Shown here piece by piece: positions 1-8,538 of a stretch of 64,000 bases of DNA; position 1 is the first letter of the stretch; each line of letters opens with the position of its first letter. The stretch lies in the NCBI GenBank assembly GCA_029260765.1, contig JAJDCP010000012.1, positions 48,601 through 112,600 on the forward strand, read 5' to 3'. A program made the position numbers and the translations under genes. The DNA is from Planctomycetota bacterium (GTDB taxonomy: Bacteria > Planctomycetota > J058 > JAJDCP01). Below the pieces are notes generated by a model. The model saw nothing but the letters and a program-made list of their open reading frames with translations, was not told the DNA's origin and did no database searches.

Positions 1-460
<460 letters not shown>

Positions 461-504
461 GCTGTGCTCCCGGGTTGTGCGATCCCCATACTGTATCAGG
501 GCTG

Positions 505-1392
505 TTAATCGATCGGTTGAGGTTTCTTCGGGCCGCTGCGTCGCCGCATCAAACCTTCCTGGGCGGTGGTGCACACCAGCCGGCCCTGGCGGTCGAAGAA
601 GCGTCCCCGCACCAACCCGCGTGCCCCCGAAGCCGACGGGCTTTCGACGACGTACAGCAGCCATTCGTCCATGCGGAAAGGCCGGTGGAAGTGCATCGAG
701 TGGTCGAGGCTGGCCGCTTGCATGCCGCGGGTCAGCCACGATACGGCATGCGGTCGCAGGCAGGTGCCCAGAAACGAGAAGTCCGAAGCGTAGGCGAGCA
801 GGTAGCGGTGCAGGGCGGGATCGTCGGGCAGCTCGCCACAGGCCTTGTACCAGACCCGGTGCTGGGGAGGTTTCACCTGAGGGGCGAGGGGATGGACCGG
901 ATCGAGCGGGCGCAGCTCGATGGGCCGGTCGCGCAGCGCCCGCTCGCGCCACGTCTTGGGAATGGTCTCGACCACCGAACGCGCCAGCTGTTGTTCGGAG
1001 ACCAGATCTTCAGGAGGCGGTGTCTCGGGCATGCTGTCCTGGTGCTCGAAGCCCGGCTCGTCGATCTGGAAGGAGGCGGACAGGTGGAAGATCGCCCGCC
1101 CCTTCTGCACAGCGACGACCCGGCGGGTCGTGAAGCTGCTGCCGTCCCGGATCGCATCGACCTCGTAGATGATCGGGCGGTCGACGTCGCCGCGGCGCAG
1201 GAAATAGGCGTGCAGCGAGTGGGCGCTGCGTTCGCTGGGCACGGTCTGGGTGGCCGCCGACAGGGCCTGGCCCAGCACCTGCCCGCCGAACACGGTGCCC
1301 CAGCCCAGATCCTGGCTTTGGCCGCGGAACAGGCGGTCTTCGAGGCGTTCGAGGGCGAGCAGCTCGATCAGTTGGCTGAGGACTTCGCTCAT
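505..1392 (-). CDS. tesB: Acyl-CoA thioesterase II (TesB family)
   Basis: A 295-residue double-hotdog thioesterase that hydrolyses acyl-CoA to free acid and CoA. Family hallmarks are visible: the N-terminal [23 protein letters not shown] segment (split by the hotdog helix), [18 protein letters not shown], and the C-terminal half with [19 protein letters not shown], where the catalytic Asp/His region of TesB lies. Length fits the family (about 285-300). ATG 1392 is preferred over an in-frame GTG five codons earlier because a GGAG lies about 8 nt upstream of it. It is the first gene of a probable two-gene unit with the downstream amidohydrolase. Confidence 0.93.
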   Translation of the reverse strand: MSEVLSQLIELLALERLEDRLFRGQSQDLGWGTVFGGQVLGQALSAATQTVPSERSAHSLHAYFLRRGDVDRPIIYEVDAIRDGSSFTTRRVVAVQKGRAIFHLSASFQIDEPGFEHQDSMPETPPPEDLVSEQQLARSVVETIPKTWRERALRDRPIELRPLDPVHPLAPQVKPPQHRVWYKACGELPDDPALHRYLLAYASDFSFLGTCLRPHAVSWLTRGMQAASLDHSMHFHRPFRMDEWLLYVVESPSASGARGLVRGRFFDRQGRLVCTTAQEGLMRRRSGPKKPQPID

Positions 1393-1675
1393 GGGGGCTC
1401 CGGACACGGTTTGGGGCAGTGTACCATCTGCTTGCTTGCCGAGCTTGGCACGCGAGAGGAAGGCGTGGTGAGAGAGGCCGTGCTTGGCAGCGTGCGTCGG
1501 GTCACGGTCAAAGCGTCGGTGGACGCTGCATCCTTCGGAATTCGTCTTGTGGCGGGTCCTGTCGGCTGATGCCCCATGCGCTTGCCACGTAAGTTGGGTG
1601 CCATCATCTGCTGGCGCTGACGCGGGCGTGTGGGCGAGCTACTGAGGCCCGAGCAGATGAATTGCCAGCAGCGGC
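1393..1675. other. Intergenic, no gene seen
   Basis: No reading frame here shows the strong third-position GC bias of its neighbours. It should hold the promoter of tesB (minus strand), but no convincing -35/-10 pair was recognised. Confidence 0.4.
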
Positions 1676-1978
1676 ATGCTGGCCAAGCGACCGCAGAACA
1701 ACCGCGGCGTGACCTCATTCTCCCGCTTCGTTGGCGACGAGCATTACGAGAACGCACAGAGCGCTGACGCCTTCCCCGCCTGCTGGACTTGGTCGATCTC
1801 TGCGCTCGTCGCGAGCATTCAGGAGAGCCGGATACTGTTGGAGGAAGGCGGAGTGGGCCAACTCGAGCATGGGTCGGTCGTCTGTTCGATCGGTCTGCAG
1901 GTCAGGGTCGACTACAAGCCGGCGTTCGGCTACCGCCCCGGGGCCTGGGACTCGATCCTACCGCCGACTGAGTGCTGA
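1676..1978 (+). CDS. Hypothetical protein, 100 aa
   Basis: An in-frame stop 18 nt upstream fixes the ATG. Third codon positions are mostly G or C, which supports coding over the overlapping frames. The protein is rich in aromatic and acidic residues near its end (FGYRPGAWDSILPP). No family was recognised. No strong ribosome-binding site is visible, and the reading frame ends 16 bp before the next gene, so the two could be co-transcribed. Confidence 0.35.
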   Translation: MLAKRPQNNRGVTSFSRFVGDEHYENAQSADAFPACWTWSISALVASIQESRILLEEGGVGQLEHGSVVCSIGLQVRVDYKPAFGYRPGAWDSILPPTEC

Positions 1979-1994
1979 AGAAGAGGAGAAGATC

Positions 1995-2513
1995 ATGGCC
2001 GGAAAACCGAGAGCCAGGCCGCTCGCGATGGTCAAGGCGAAGTTGCCGGACACCCTCAGCTTTGGCCCGGAGTGCGAGCAGATCGCTCGGAACGACCCGT
2101 CGGTCCGGTCTGGGCTCGACCGGATCTGTGAGCAATGGTCGAGCGACGATTACGTCCAATCGATCCGCGGCGGCCAGCCCTTCCTGATCCTCGAGCCGAT
2201 GGCACATCAGGCGCTCGAGGGCCTGGGCGGTCAGGTCCTCAGGGTTCCGAAGCTGCGGCTCGTCTTCAAGCAGTTGAGCGATGGCGTCGTAGATGGCCAC
2301 GCGAGTGGGCTCGTCAGCAGCTCGGGCGATGCGCGGGAGCAGGCGAGTGTCGCCCGCGGCGTGGCACGCATCGGGGTCAACGTGCTCGAGCGGTGTCTGC
2401 TCGTCATGCAGCATGGCGGTGTCGACCCATGGAAAGAAGATCCCAAGCGGCCCTTCTACCTCGAGCTGCCCGAGGGCACCACGACCTCGCCTGCCGCGCA
2501 GGGAACGGGCTGA
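1995..2513 (+). CDS. Hypothetical protein, 172 aa
   Basis: Starts MAGKPRARP at an ATG preceded by an AGGAGA at good spacing (within AAGAAGAGGAGAAGATC). Codon third positions are strongly GC, and a competing long minus-strand frame has weaker bias, so the plus strand is preferred. The N-terminal half looks like an ordinary soluble protein (LSFGPECEQIARNDPSVRS, DRICEQWSSDDYVQSIRGG). The C-terminal half has no recognisable motif, and a frameshift inside it cannot be excluded. Function unknown. Confidence 0.45.
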   Translation: MAGKPRARPLAMVKAKLPDTLSFGPECEQIARNDPSVRSGLDRICEQWSSDDYVQSIRGGQPFLILEPMAHQALEGLGGQVLRVPKLRLVFKQLSDGVVDGHASGLVSSSGDAREQASVARGVARIGVNVLERCLLVMQHGGVDPWKEDPKRPFYLELPEGTTTSPAAQGTG

Positions 2514-2581
2514 AGGGTCCTGCAACGCCGCGACGTGCCGCAGTGCAGGGAGCGGCCTGGAAGGATCCGGAGGGATGGCAC

Positions 2582-2794
2582 ATGCCGAAAGAAACACACG
2601 ACAGCCCCGAGACCCGGCGTCACAGTCCCAAGACGCTCCGCGCTGGAATCAGCATCGACACGGGTCGGCGCCACACGATCGAAGTCTATCTGTCGTCCGG
2701 CCAGGTCGAGATAGGTGCGATCGAGCTGGATGTGAGGCGGCTCTGCCAGATCGAGGTGGATGCGATCGAGCTGGAGGTCTGTCCGAGGCGCTGA
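2582..2794 (+). CDS. Small hypothetical protein, 70 aa
   Basis: Begins MPKETHDSPET and ends with two copies of an IEVDAIELEV-like motif (IGAIELDV, then VDAIELEV), encoded by a short imperfect tandem DNA repeat around 2705-2785. GC bias at third positions is moderate. It follows the previous gene by 68 bp. Function unknown, and it could be a chance frame over the repeat. Confidence 0.3.
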   Translation: MPKETHDSPETRRHSPKTLRAGISIDTGRRHTIEVYLSSGQVEIGAIELDVRRLCQIEVDAIELEVCPRR

Positions 2795-2898
2795 TGGGTC
2801 TCGCAGACTTCGCATCAAGCCTGCACGCAGCGAAGCGAGAACCGGAACGCAGCCCACGGGCATCGTCGCCCATGCGCTGCCTCGACAGCTTGAACCGG

Positions 2899-3910
2899 TC
2901 ACCAGTCCAACTGGGGATCTGGCACCCCCGAGCAGCTGATCAACACGCCGCGTTCCGCGTGCCTGACGGCGACGTAGAGCAGGGCCCGCTCCAGCTGCTG
3001 CGCCTCACGGAGCGCAGCAGAGTCTTCCAACGCAGCTGGCCTTTGTCGGCGCCCGCGATCACCATCCTGTCGAACCCGAGGCCCTGGATCCGTTGCGTGC
3101 TCACGCCCCTCTGCAGCATGGCGGCCTCATAGCGGTGGCGCAGCTTGTTTGTACGCGCGACCGGACAGCTGCGGTTCAGGTCGCCGTCACCCATCCAGGT
3201 CGCGATGCTGGCCACCTCTGCCTCGAAGTTGGGGAGCCCTGTGTCTCAGGCGGCGCCCCATGCATCAGTGAGCGGTAGCCCGCGACGGTGTCGGCTCCAT
3301 CGTCGAGGTCGTCCACGGCGACGCTTTCGGGCAGGGCGACCTTGAAGCGTCGATCTCATCGGTGCTGCGGTAGTTGATCCGCAGGCTCCGGCTGCGGCGC
3401 CGGATGTTGGTGCCCGCCCGGCCCAGCATCACCTTCTTGCGGTAGATGCGTTGGAGGCCGTCGCCGACGATGAACAGGTCGTTGGGCTGCTCGCCGGGGA
3501 TGACTTGCCGCAGCAAAATGAAGGAATGGCTGCTCGTGTCTTGGGCCTCGTCGACCACCACGGCACGGTAGGTGGACCGCGCCCGTCCCTGCCGCAACGG
3601 CGCCAGGGCGTCGCGCAGAACAGCTTCGGGCTCGCGCAGCCCGTGCTTCTCGAGCGGGTCGAAGCCAGAGAGGGGATGCGGCCCCTGTAGGAAGATCCGC
3701 GCTGGCAGGCGCTCAAACAGCGCGTGACGGAGGAAGATCCTCGGTAACCACGCGCGGTATTCCGGCTGTTCCAGAGATCCTCGCTCAAGGCTCGAAGCAG
3801 GCTGCCCATGTCCGCGGGCAGCTCTCCGTTCATCTCCAGCGTCCTCAGTTTCCCTTCGGCACTCGAAGCACTCCAGAGCGCTGGACCTCGCGCACCCAGA
3901 TCAGGGGTTG
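2899..3910 (-). pseudogene. Decayed UvrD/PcrA-like superfamily 1 helicase
   Basis: Reading right to left, helicase motifs appear in order but in different frames. There is a Walker B/motif II segment YRAVVVDEAQD (~3560), motif III/IV-like VGDGLQRIY and INYRSTDEI (~3370-3470), and a region EVASIATWMGDGD...SCPVARTNKLRHRYE (~3130-3220). A motif VI-like C-terminus, ERALLYVAVRHAERGV (~2950-2990), ends at a stop at 2899-2901. At least four frame changes and the absence of the N-terminal Walker A domain show this is a remnant. Intact relatives translocate on single-stranded DNA. The normal LLYVAxTRAR of motif VI is altered to LLYVAVRHAER. Confidence 0.8.
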
Positions 3911-4016
3911 GCGCATGGTGTGCACGTAATGTATAGATTTTGTCTATGATTTGCTTGACGCTCTCGCTGAAGTATGACAGGCTCAGGCTGGATCGCACCA
4001 CGGAGGTAATGCAGCC

Positions 4017-6020
4017 GTGACCACGACCTCACGACCCGCGGCGAGCAAGACCGCCAAGACACTTGGCCTGTTCGCCGTGTTCAGCATCTCTGCCGGGGCC
4101 ATGATCAGCTCGGGGCTCTTCGTCCTGCCCGGCATCGTCTTCGCTTCTGCGGGCCCCGCCATCGTGGCTTGCTACGCTCTGGCTCTGGTCCTGGTCCTGC
4201 CGGTGATGTTCGCCAACGCTGAGTTGGCCACCGCGATGCCGCGCTCGGGGGGCAGCTATTTCTTCATCGAGCGGAGTCTCGGCTCTCTGGCGGGCACCGT
4301 CGCCGGACTCGCGGACTGGCTCGCTGTTTCGCTCAAGACCGCCTTTGCCCTGGTCGGCCTCGGCGCCCTGGCCGTGGTGGTCTTTCCCGGTCTGGCCGAA
4401 GATCTGGCCTCCGCAGAGATGTGGGTCCGTTTGACGGCCTGCGGGGCGGGCGTCGTGTTCACGATCGTCAACCTGGTCAGCACCAAGAGCACCGGCCAAT
4501 TGCAGGTGTTGATGGTGATCGGGTTGTTGGCGATCCTGGTCGGGTACGTCGCTTTCACGGGGCCTCAAGTCGAGGCTGCGCGGGTCTTTACGGATTTCAA
4601 CCCGGGAGGCTTGCACTCGATCTTCGCCGTCGCAGGCCTGGTATTCGTGTCGTTCGCGGGTCTGACCAAGGTGACGGCCGTGGCGGGTGAGGTCAAACGA
4701 CCGACCCGCGACCTGCCGATGGGGATGTTCCTGGCCGCCGCCGTGGTGGGAGGGTTGTACATCACCGTCGTCTTCACGACCGTGGGGACGGTCGATGCAG
4801 AGAAACTCTCCGGCTCGCTGACGCCGCTGGTCCTCGGCGCATCCAGCGTCGGGGGTTGGTTGGTGATCCTGGTCGAGGCCGCGGCCTTCCTGGCTTTCGC
4901 CACCACAGCCAACGCGGGCATATTGTCGGCCTCCCGCGCGCCGATGGCGATGAGCCGGGACGGGTTGATGCCCGAGCCGCTGTCACGCAAGAGCCAACGT
5001 TTCGGCACACCTCATGTGGCCGTCAGCCTGACCGGGCTGTTCTGCGTGGCCATCGTGGCGCTGCTGTCCATCGAGGATCTGGTCAAGATGGCCTCGACGA
5101 TGGTGTTGCTGATGTTCATCCTGGTGAACCTGTCGCTGGTGACGCTGCGCTTCTCGAAGCTGCAGAACTACCGGCCGTCCTACCGCAGCCCCTGGGCCCC
5201 GTGGCCCCAGTTGGTGGCTTCGGTGATCTATGCCTTCCTGTTGTTCGAGATGGGAACCACCACCCTGTTGATGACCGCAGGCTTCATCCTGTTCGGCTTG
5301 ATCTGGTACGCCGCGTACGTACGGCCCCGGGTCGACCGCCAGTCGGCCCTGGTCTACCTCGTGAAGCGCCTGGTCGCTCCGGACATCGCGCGTCCCGAGC
5401 TCGAGGCCGAGCTCAAGCACCTGGCACTCGAGCGGGACCAGATCGAGATGGACCGTTTCGACGACTTGGTGGACAAGGCGGCTGTCCTCGACCTGCACGG
5501 GCCGATGCACATCGACGAGCTGTTCAAGAAAGTGGCCGAGACCCTGTCTGCCCGCCTGGGCCGGGACGCGGCGAGTATCGAAGCCGCGCTTCGCAAGCGC
5601 GAGGCCGAGTCGAGCACGGTGGTGCGTCCAGGCGTGGCGATCCCGCACCTGATCCTCGACGGCGAGGGCTGCTTCGACCTGGTGCTGGTGCGCTGTGTCG
5701 AGGGGGTGCGCTTCTCAGAGGTGCACGCGCCGAACATCAAGATCTTCGTGCTCGCGGGCACCCCGGATCAACGCAACCTGCACCTGCGCTGCCTGATGCA
5801 TCTCGCGAGCATCATCGAAGAGCCGGGCTTCAAAGAGCGCTGGTTCGCGGCCCGCGGCAGCGAGGGTCTGCGAGACCTGATGCACCTGTCGCAGCGGACG
5901 CGCGATGAGCCCTGGAGTCCTGCTGTGGAGGCGCGCCCCGAAGTTTCGGAGGCCCCGCAGGAAGAGGCCCCGCAGGAAGAGGCCCCGCCGCCTCCCGAGG
6001 ACCCCAAAGTAGCTGGCTGA
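4017..6020 (+). CDS. APC-family permease fused to a PTS EIIA-like domain
   Basis: A 667-residue inner-membrane protein. Residues ~14-435 form about twelve hydrophobic helices of the amino acid-polyamine-organocation family, including GAMISSGLFVLPG (27-39) and FAGLTKVTAVAGEVKRPTRD (213-232). After a charged linker, residues ~490-620 match a type-2 EIIA domain with VRPGVAIPHL, where His544 is at the position phosphorylated in fructose/Ntr-type EIIA proteins. The tail is Pro/Glu-rich with two EAPQEEAPQE repeats. The start is GTG, with GGAGG about 12 nt upstream. The fusion suggests uptake gated by phosphorylation or by binding; substrate unknown. Confidence 0.9.
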   Translation: MTTTSRPAASKTAKTLGLFAVFSISAGAMISSGLFVLPGIVFASAGPAIVACYALALVLVLPVMFANAELATAMPRSGGSYFFIERSLGSLAGTVAGLADWLAVSLKTAFALVGLGALAVVVFPGLAEDLASAEMWVRLTACGAGVVFTIVNLVSTKSTGQLQVLMVIGLLAILVGYVAFTGPQVEAARVFTDFNPGGLHSIFAVAGLVFVSFAGLTKVTAVAGEVKRPTRDLPMGMFLAAAVVGGLYITVVFTTVGTVDAEKLSGSLTPLVLGASSVGGWLVILVEAAAFLAFATTANAGILSASRAPMAMSRDGLMPEPLSRKSQRFGTPHVAVSLTGLFCVAIVALLSIEDLVKMASTMVLLMFILVNLSLVTLRFSKLQNYRPSYRSPWAPWPQLVASVIYAFLLFEMGTTTLLMTAGFILFGLIWYAAYVRPRVDRQSALVYLVKRLVAPDIARPELEAELKHLALERDQIEMDRFDDLVDKAAVLDLHGPMHIDELFKKVAETLSARLGRDAASIEAALRKREAESSTVVRPGVAIPHLILDGEGCFDLVLVRCVEGVRFSEVHAPNIKIFVLAGTPDQRNLHLRCLMHLASIIEEPGFKERWFAARGSEGLRDLMHLSQRTRDEPWSPAVEARPEVSEAPQEEAPQEEAPPPPEDPKVAG

Positions 6021-6059
6021 TCCACCCCCCGGGACCACCGAGTTGAGGAAGGCCTCGCG

Positions 6060-6997
6060 ATGGATGCAGACACTCTGAGCGCGCTCGTACTGGGGACCGT
6101 GATCCTGGTGCTCGGCGCGGATTTTTTGGTGGAAGGTGCGTCTGCTCTCGCCCGTGGCTTCGGGGTCAGCCCGCTGTTCATCGGCCTGACCGTGGTCGCC
6201 TTTGGCACCAGCGCGCCTGAGCTCGCCGTCGCGATCAAGGCGGAGCTGGGCGGTCAGGAGCAGCTGGCCGTAGGCACAACGTCGTCGGTAGCAATATCGT
6301 CAACGTGCTCCTGATCCTCGGCCTGAGCGCGCTGGTCGCACCGCTGATTGTGGCACAGAAGCTGGTACGCAAGGATGTGCCGCTGATGATCGCGGCCAGC
6401 CTGTTGTTCTGGGGGCTGGCTGCGGACGGTCAGCTCAGCCGCACCGAAGGCCTCGTCCTGTTCTGCCTCTCCATCGCGTACACCGTACTGCTGATCCGCA
6501 CCAGCCGGCGCGAGCGCACAGAGATTCTCGCCGAGTACCAGGAGGCATTCGGCCACGACAAACCGCCTTCACGGCTAGCCTCGTTGGGCCGGGTAGTGCT
6601 CGGTAGCTTTATGCTCGTCGAGGGCTCGCGCATGTTTGTCGATGCGGCTGTGGTCACTGCCCGCCTGCTCGGCGTCAGCGAGCTGGTGGTCGGGTTGTCC
6701 ATCGTCGCGCTGGGAACCTCGTTGCCCGAGCTGGCCACATCACTGATGGCCGTCTCCAAAGGTGAGCGAGACATCGCCGTCGGCACCGTGATCGGCAGCA
6801 ACCTCTCAAACTCCGTCCACACACTCGAGGCTCCCCTGGAAGCTCTCGCCAACCAGGCGCGGGGCGCAGGAGAATTCGAGGGCCCGAGGTTGATGCGCGT
6901 CGTGCTCGCCGATGGCACCGTGATGACCCGCATCGACGTGGCCGCCTATGACCGCCTGGCCGCGGAGATCTTCGCGGGCTACCGCCGTCGGCAGTAG
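6060..6997 (+). pseudogene. Frameshifted, 3'-truncated CaCA (YrbG-like) Ca/Na antiporter
   Basis: The first frame (6060-~6280) carries alpha-repeat 1 (TVVAFGTSAPELAVAIKAE) and stops shortly after GGQEQLAVG. The next frame resumes with the expected GSNIVNVLLILGLSALVAP, so a one-base deletion near 6276 is the simplest explanation. Alpha-repeat 2 follows (SIVALGTSLPELATSLMA, then AVGTVIGSNLSN). The last transmembrane helices are missing: after SNLSN the frame continues into an unrelated soluble tail (VHTLEAPLEALANQ to the stop). The gene therefore has both a frameshift and a deletion junction near 6810-6820. Intact members exchange Ca2+ or Na+ across the inner membrane. Confidence 0.85.
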
Positions 6998-7133
6998 TCC
7001 GCAGTTTTCTCCAGAAAAGTCTGAGCCCTTTCCGCCGTGCGGGAGAAGAGAGGACCGTGCCTTCACGAAGCAGGTGTCTGCGTTTTCCGTCTGGCACGAC
7101 TTTCCAAGAGATCGGTCCCGTAAAGGAGAAGAC

Positions 7134-7502
7134 ATGCCCAGCGACACACAGAAATGCGAAAAGAAGATCAGGCAGGTCAACGAGAGGCTCCGCGGGCTGC
7201 ACTTGACCCTCAACTGCCTCGACAATAGCCTGCAGGGCTTGCACAGCAAGATCGTGACATTCCCCGGAGGCCTCCCGAGGGCCAGTCTCGAACAGGAGAA
7301 GTTCGTCGCAAGGATCCAACGCATGCGTGGGGCCCTGCAGGCGTACTACGGAACTGCCTCGAAGGCCGCTAAGACGGGGCCACAGGGACAAGCGCTGCGA
7401 GCCTATGGGCAAGCCGCAAAATCGCTTTTCGGCACCAAAACAGGCGGGCTCTACGGAGACTACTACAGGTTTGCCAAGCTCGAGGCACAGAAGCGCCACT
7501 AA
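7134..7502 (+). CDS. Hypothetical protein, 122 aa
   Basis: ATG 7134 has a clear AAAGGAGAA Shine-Dalgarno sequence upstream. The product (MPSDTQKCEKKIRQVNERL...) is basic, helical and partly heptad-like over the first 40 residues, has no signal peptide, and ends LYGDYYRFAKLEAQKRH. No family was recognised. It is followed within 15 bp by the convergent broken gene at 7517-8062. Confidence 0.6.
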   Translation: MPSDTQKCEKKIRQVNERLRGLHLTLNCLDNSLQGLHSKIVTFPGGLPRASLEQEKFVARIQRMRGALQAYYGTASKAAKTGPQGQALRAYGQAAKSLFGTKTGGLYGDYYRFAKLEAQKRH

Positions 7503-7516
7503 CAGGCAGCCAGGTC

Positions 7517-8062
7517 TCAGACGACCACGAAAGCCATCGCGAAGATCTCCCCGTAGTCGCGGACGTCGAGCGCCGGCGCCTCAGGTGCGCGGCGCGGTGT
7601 CCCTCCGCAGAACCAGACACCCTGCGCGAGGTGCAGCACACCGTCCACGCCGGGCCGCAGGGCACGCAGCTCGCGCTCGCCTGGCAGGGCCCGGCAGCGC
7701 ATCGGATCGACGGCGGGTCCCAGCACCACGACCTCGCCGGCTGCCAGTTCTAGCTCGCATCCGTCACCAGGATCGTAGCGAGGACCCGGATGGCCGCGAG
7801 AATTCGGGCTTGAGCAGCGCAGACGCTACGGGGGTATCTTCGAGCAGCGAGAGTTCGAATTCGCCGGTCAGGCGGGGCCGCAGCAGAAACTGGCGACGGA
7901 TTCGGGCTAGCTCGAGCGGGCCGTCGAGGTCGCCTGGAAGCTGCCAGGAGTTTCGGGCTTTGCGGCTCCCCCGCCTTCCTGAGCCCGGAACACCCCGAAG
8001 TTTCCGAGCGCACCCTCGGGTAGCGGTTGGACGGTGAGCTCGACGATCCGGTGGTCCGGCAT
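7517..8062 (-). pseudogene. Frameshifted cupin-like gene, possibly ureidoglycolate lyase-related
   Basis: Three consecutive frames join into one product. It starts MPDHRIVELTVQPLPEG with FGVF (8062 to ~7950), then WQLPGDLDGPLELARIRRQF...LLRPRLTGEFELSLLED (~7930-7760), then ELAAGEVVVLGPAVDPM...GVDGVLHLAQGVWFCGG (~7750-7517). The N-terminal QPL...FGVF and the late VLHLAQGVWF recall the ureidoglycolate lyase / cupin fold (which has an INYxxGxWH-like segment), but the match is weak. Two frame changes are needed, so the gene is broken or the assembly has indels here. Confidence 0.55.
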
Positions 8063-8080
8063 GGCTTCCTCGCGGGCAAC

Positions 8081-8110
8081 AAAATACAAAAGGCGGGGCT
8101 CGCCCCGCCT
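8081..8110 (-). terminator. Rho-independent terminator for the 8132-8404 gene
   Basis: An 8-bp perfect stem AGGCGGGG/CCCCGCCT with a CTCG loop (8091-8110) is followed on the minus strand by a TTTGTATTTTGTT tract. It lies 21 bp past the stop of the small membrane protein gene. Confidence 0.75.
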
Positions 8111-8131
8111 GTCGTCGTGAACCGATCGGTC

Positions 8132-8404
8132 TCAGTCGCTGGCGCGCAGCCTTTGCGCTTCGAGCAACAGCACGGCGCGCTCGATATTGGCCTCAGGCGT
8201 GGTGATGCTTCGGCTGCTCTCGAGGATATTCTCGGCAGAGTTGAAGTCGCCGGCCTCGAAGGCCTCTTTCACCTCTGCGCGTGTCGCCGAGAACGCACTT
8301 CCATCGGCCTGCAGCTCGGAGCTGAAGACGCCAAAACTCAGCGCCCCTGCAACCAGGAGTGCAACGATCAGCAACCACATGACGCGACTCGTCCGGTCTT
8401 CCAT
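8132..8404 (-). CDS. Small single-pass membrane/secreted protein, 90 aa
   Basis: Starts MEDRTSRVM, then a hydrophobic segment VMWLLIVALLVAGALSFGVF (residues ~8-27), then a helical tail that looks like a tetratricopeptide-type helix pair (VKEAFEAGDFNSAENILESS, ERAVLLLEAQRLRASD). Probably anchored in the inner membrane with the tail in the periplasm. A TAGACT -10-like hexamer lies about 45 bp upstream, and a strong terminator follows. Function unknown. Confidence 0.6.
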   Translation of the reverse strand: MEDRTSRVMWLLIVALLVAGALSFGVFSSELQADGSAFSATRAEVKEAFEAGDFNSAENILESSRSITTPEANIERAVLLLEAQRLRASD

Positions 8405-8538
8405 CGATCCCCCTTCTGGAGATGCACACATAAAGCTGGGTCAGAAAAGTCTAGCCGATTGTTCGCTGCATCCGTACAGGTTTTCTTCGGATTTTCCGCG
8501 CGGCTTTCTTTAGACGTTTTCGAGAACTCTCTCGGCCG

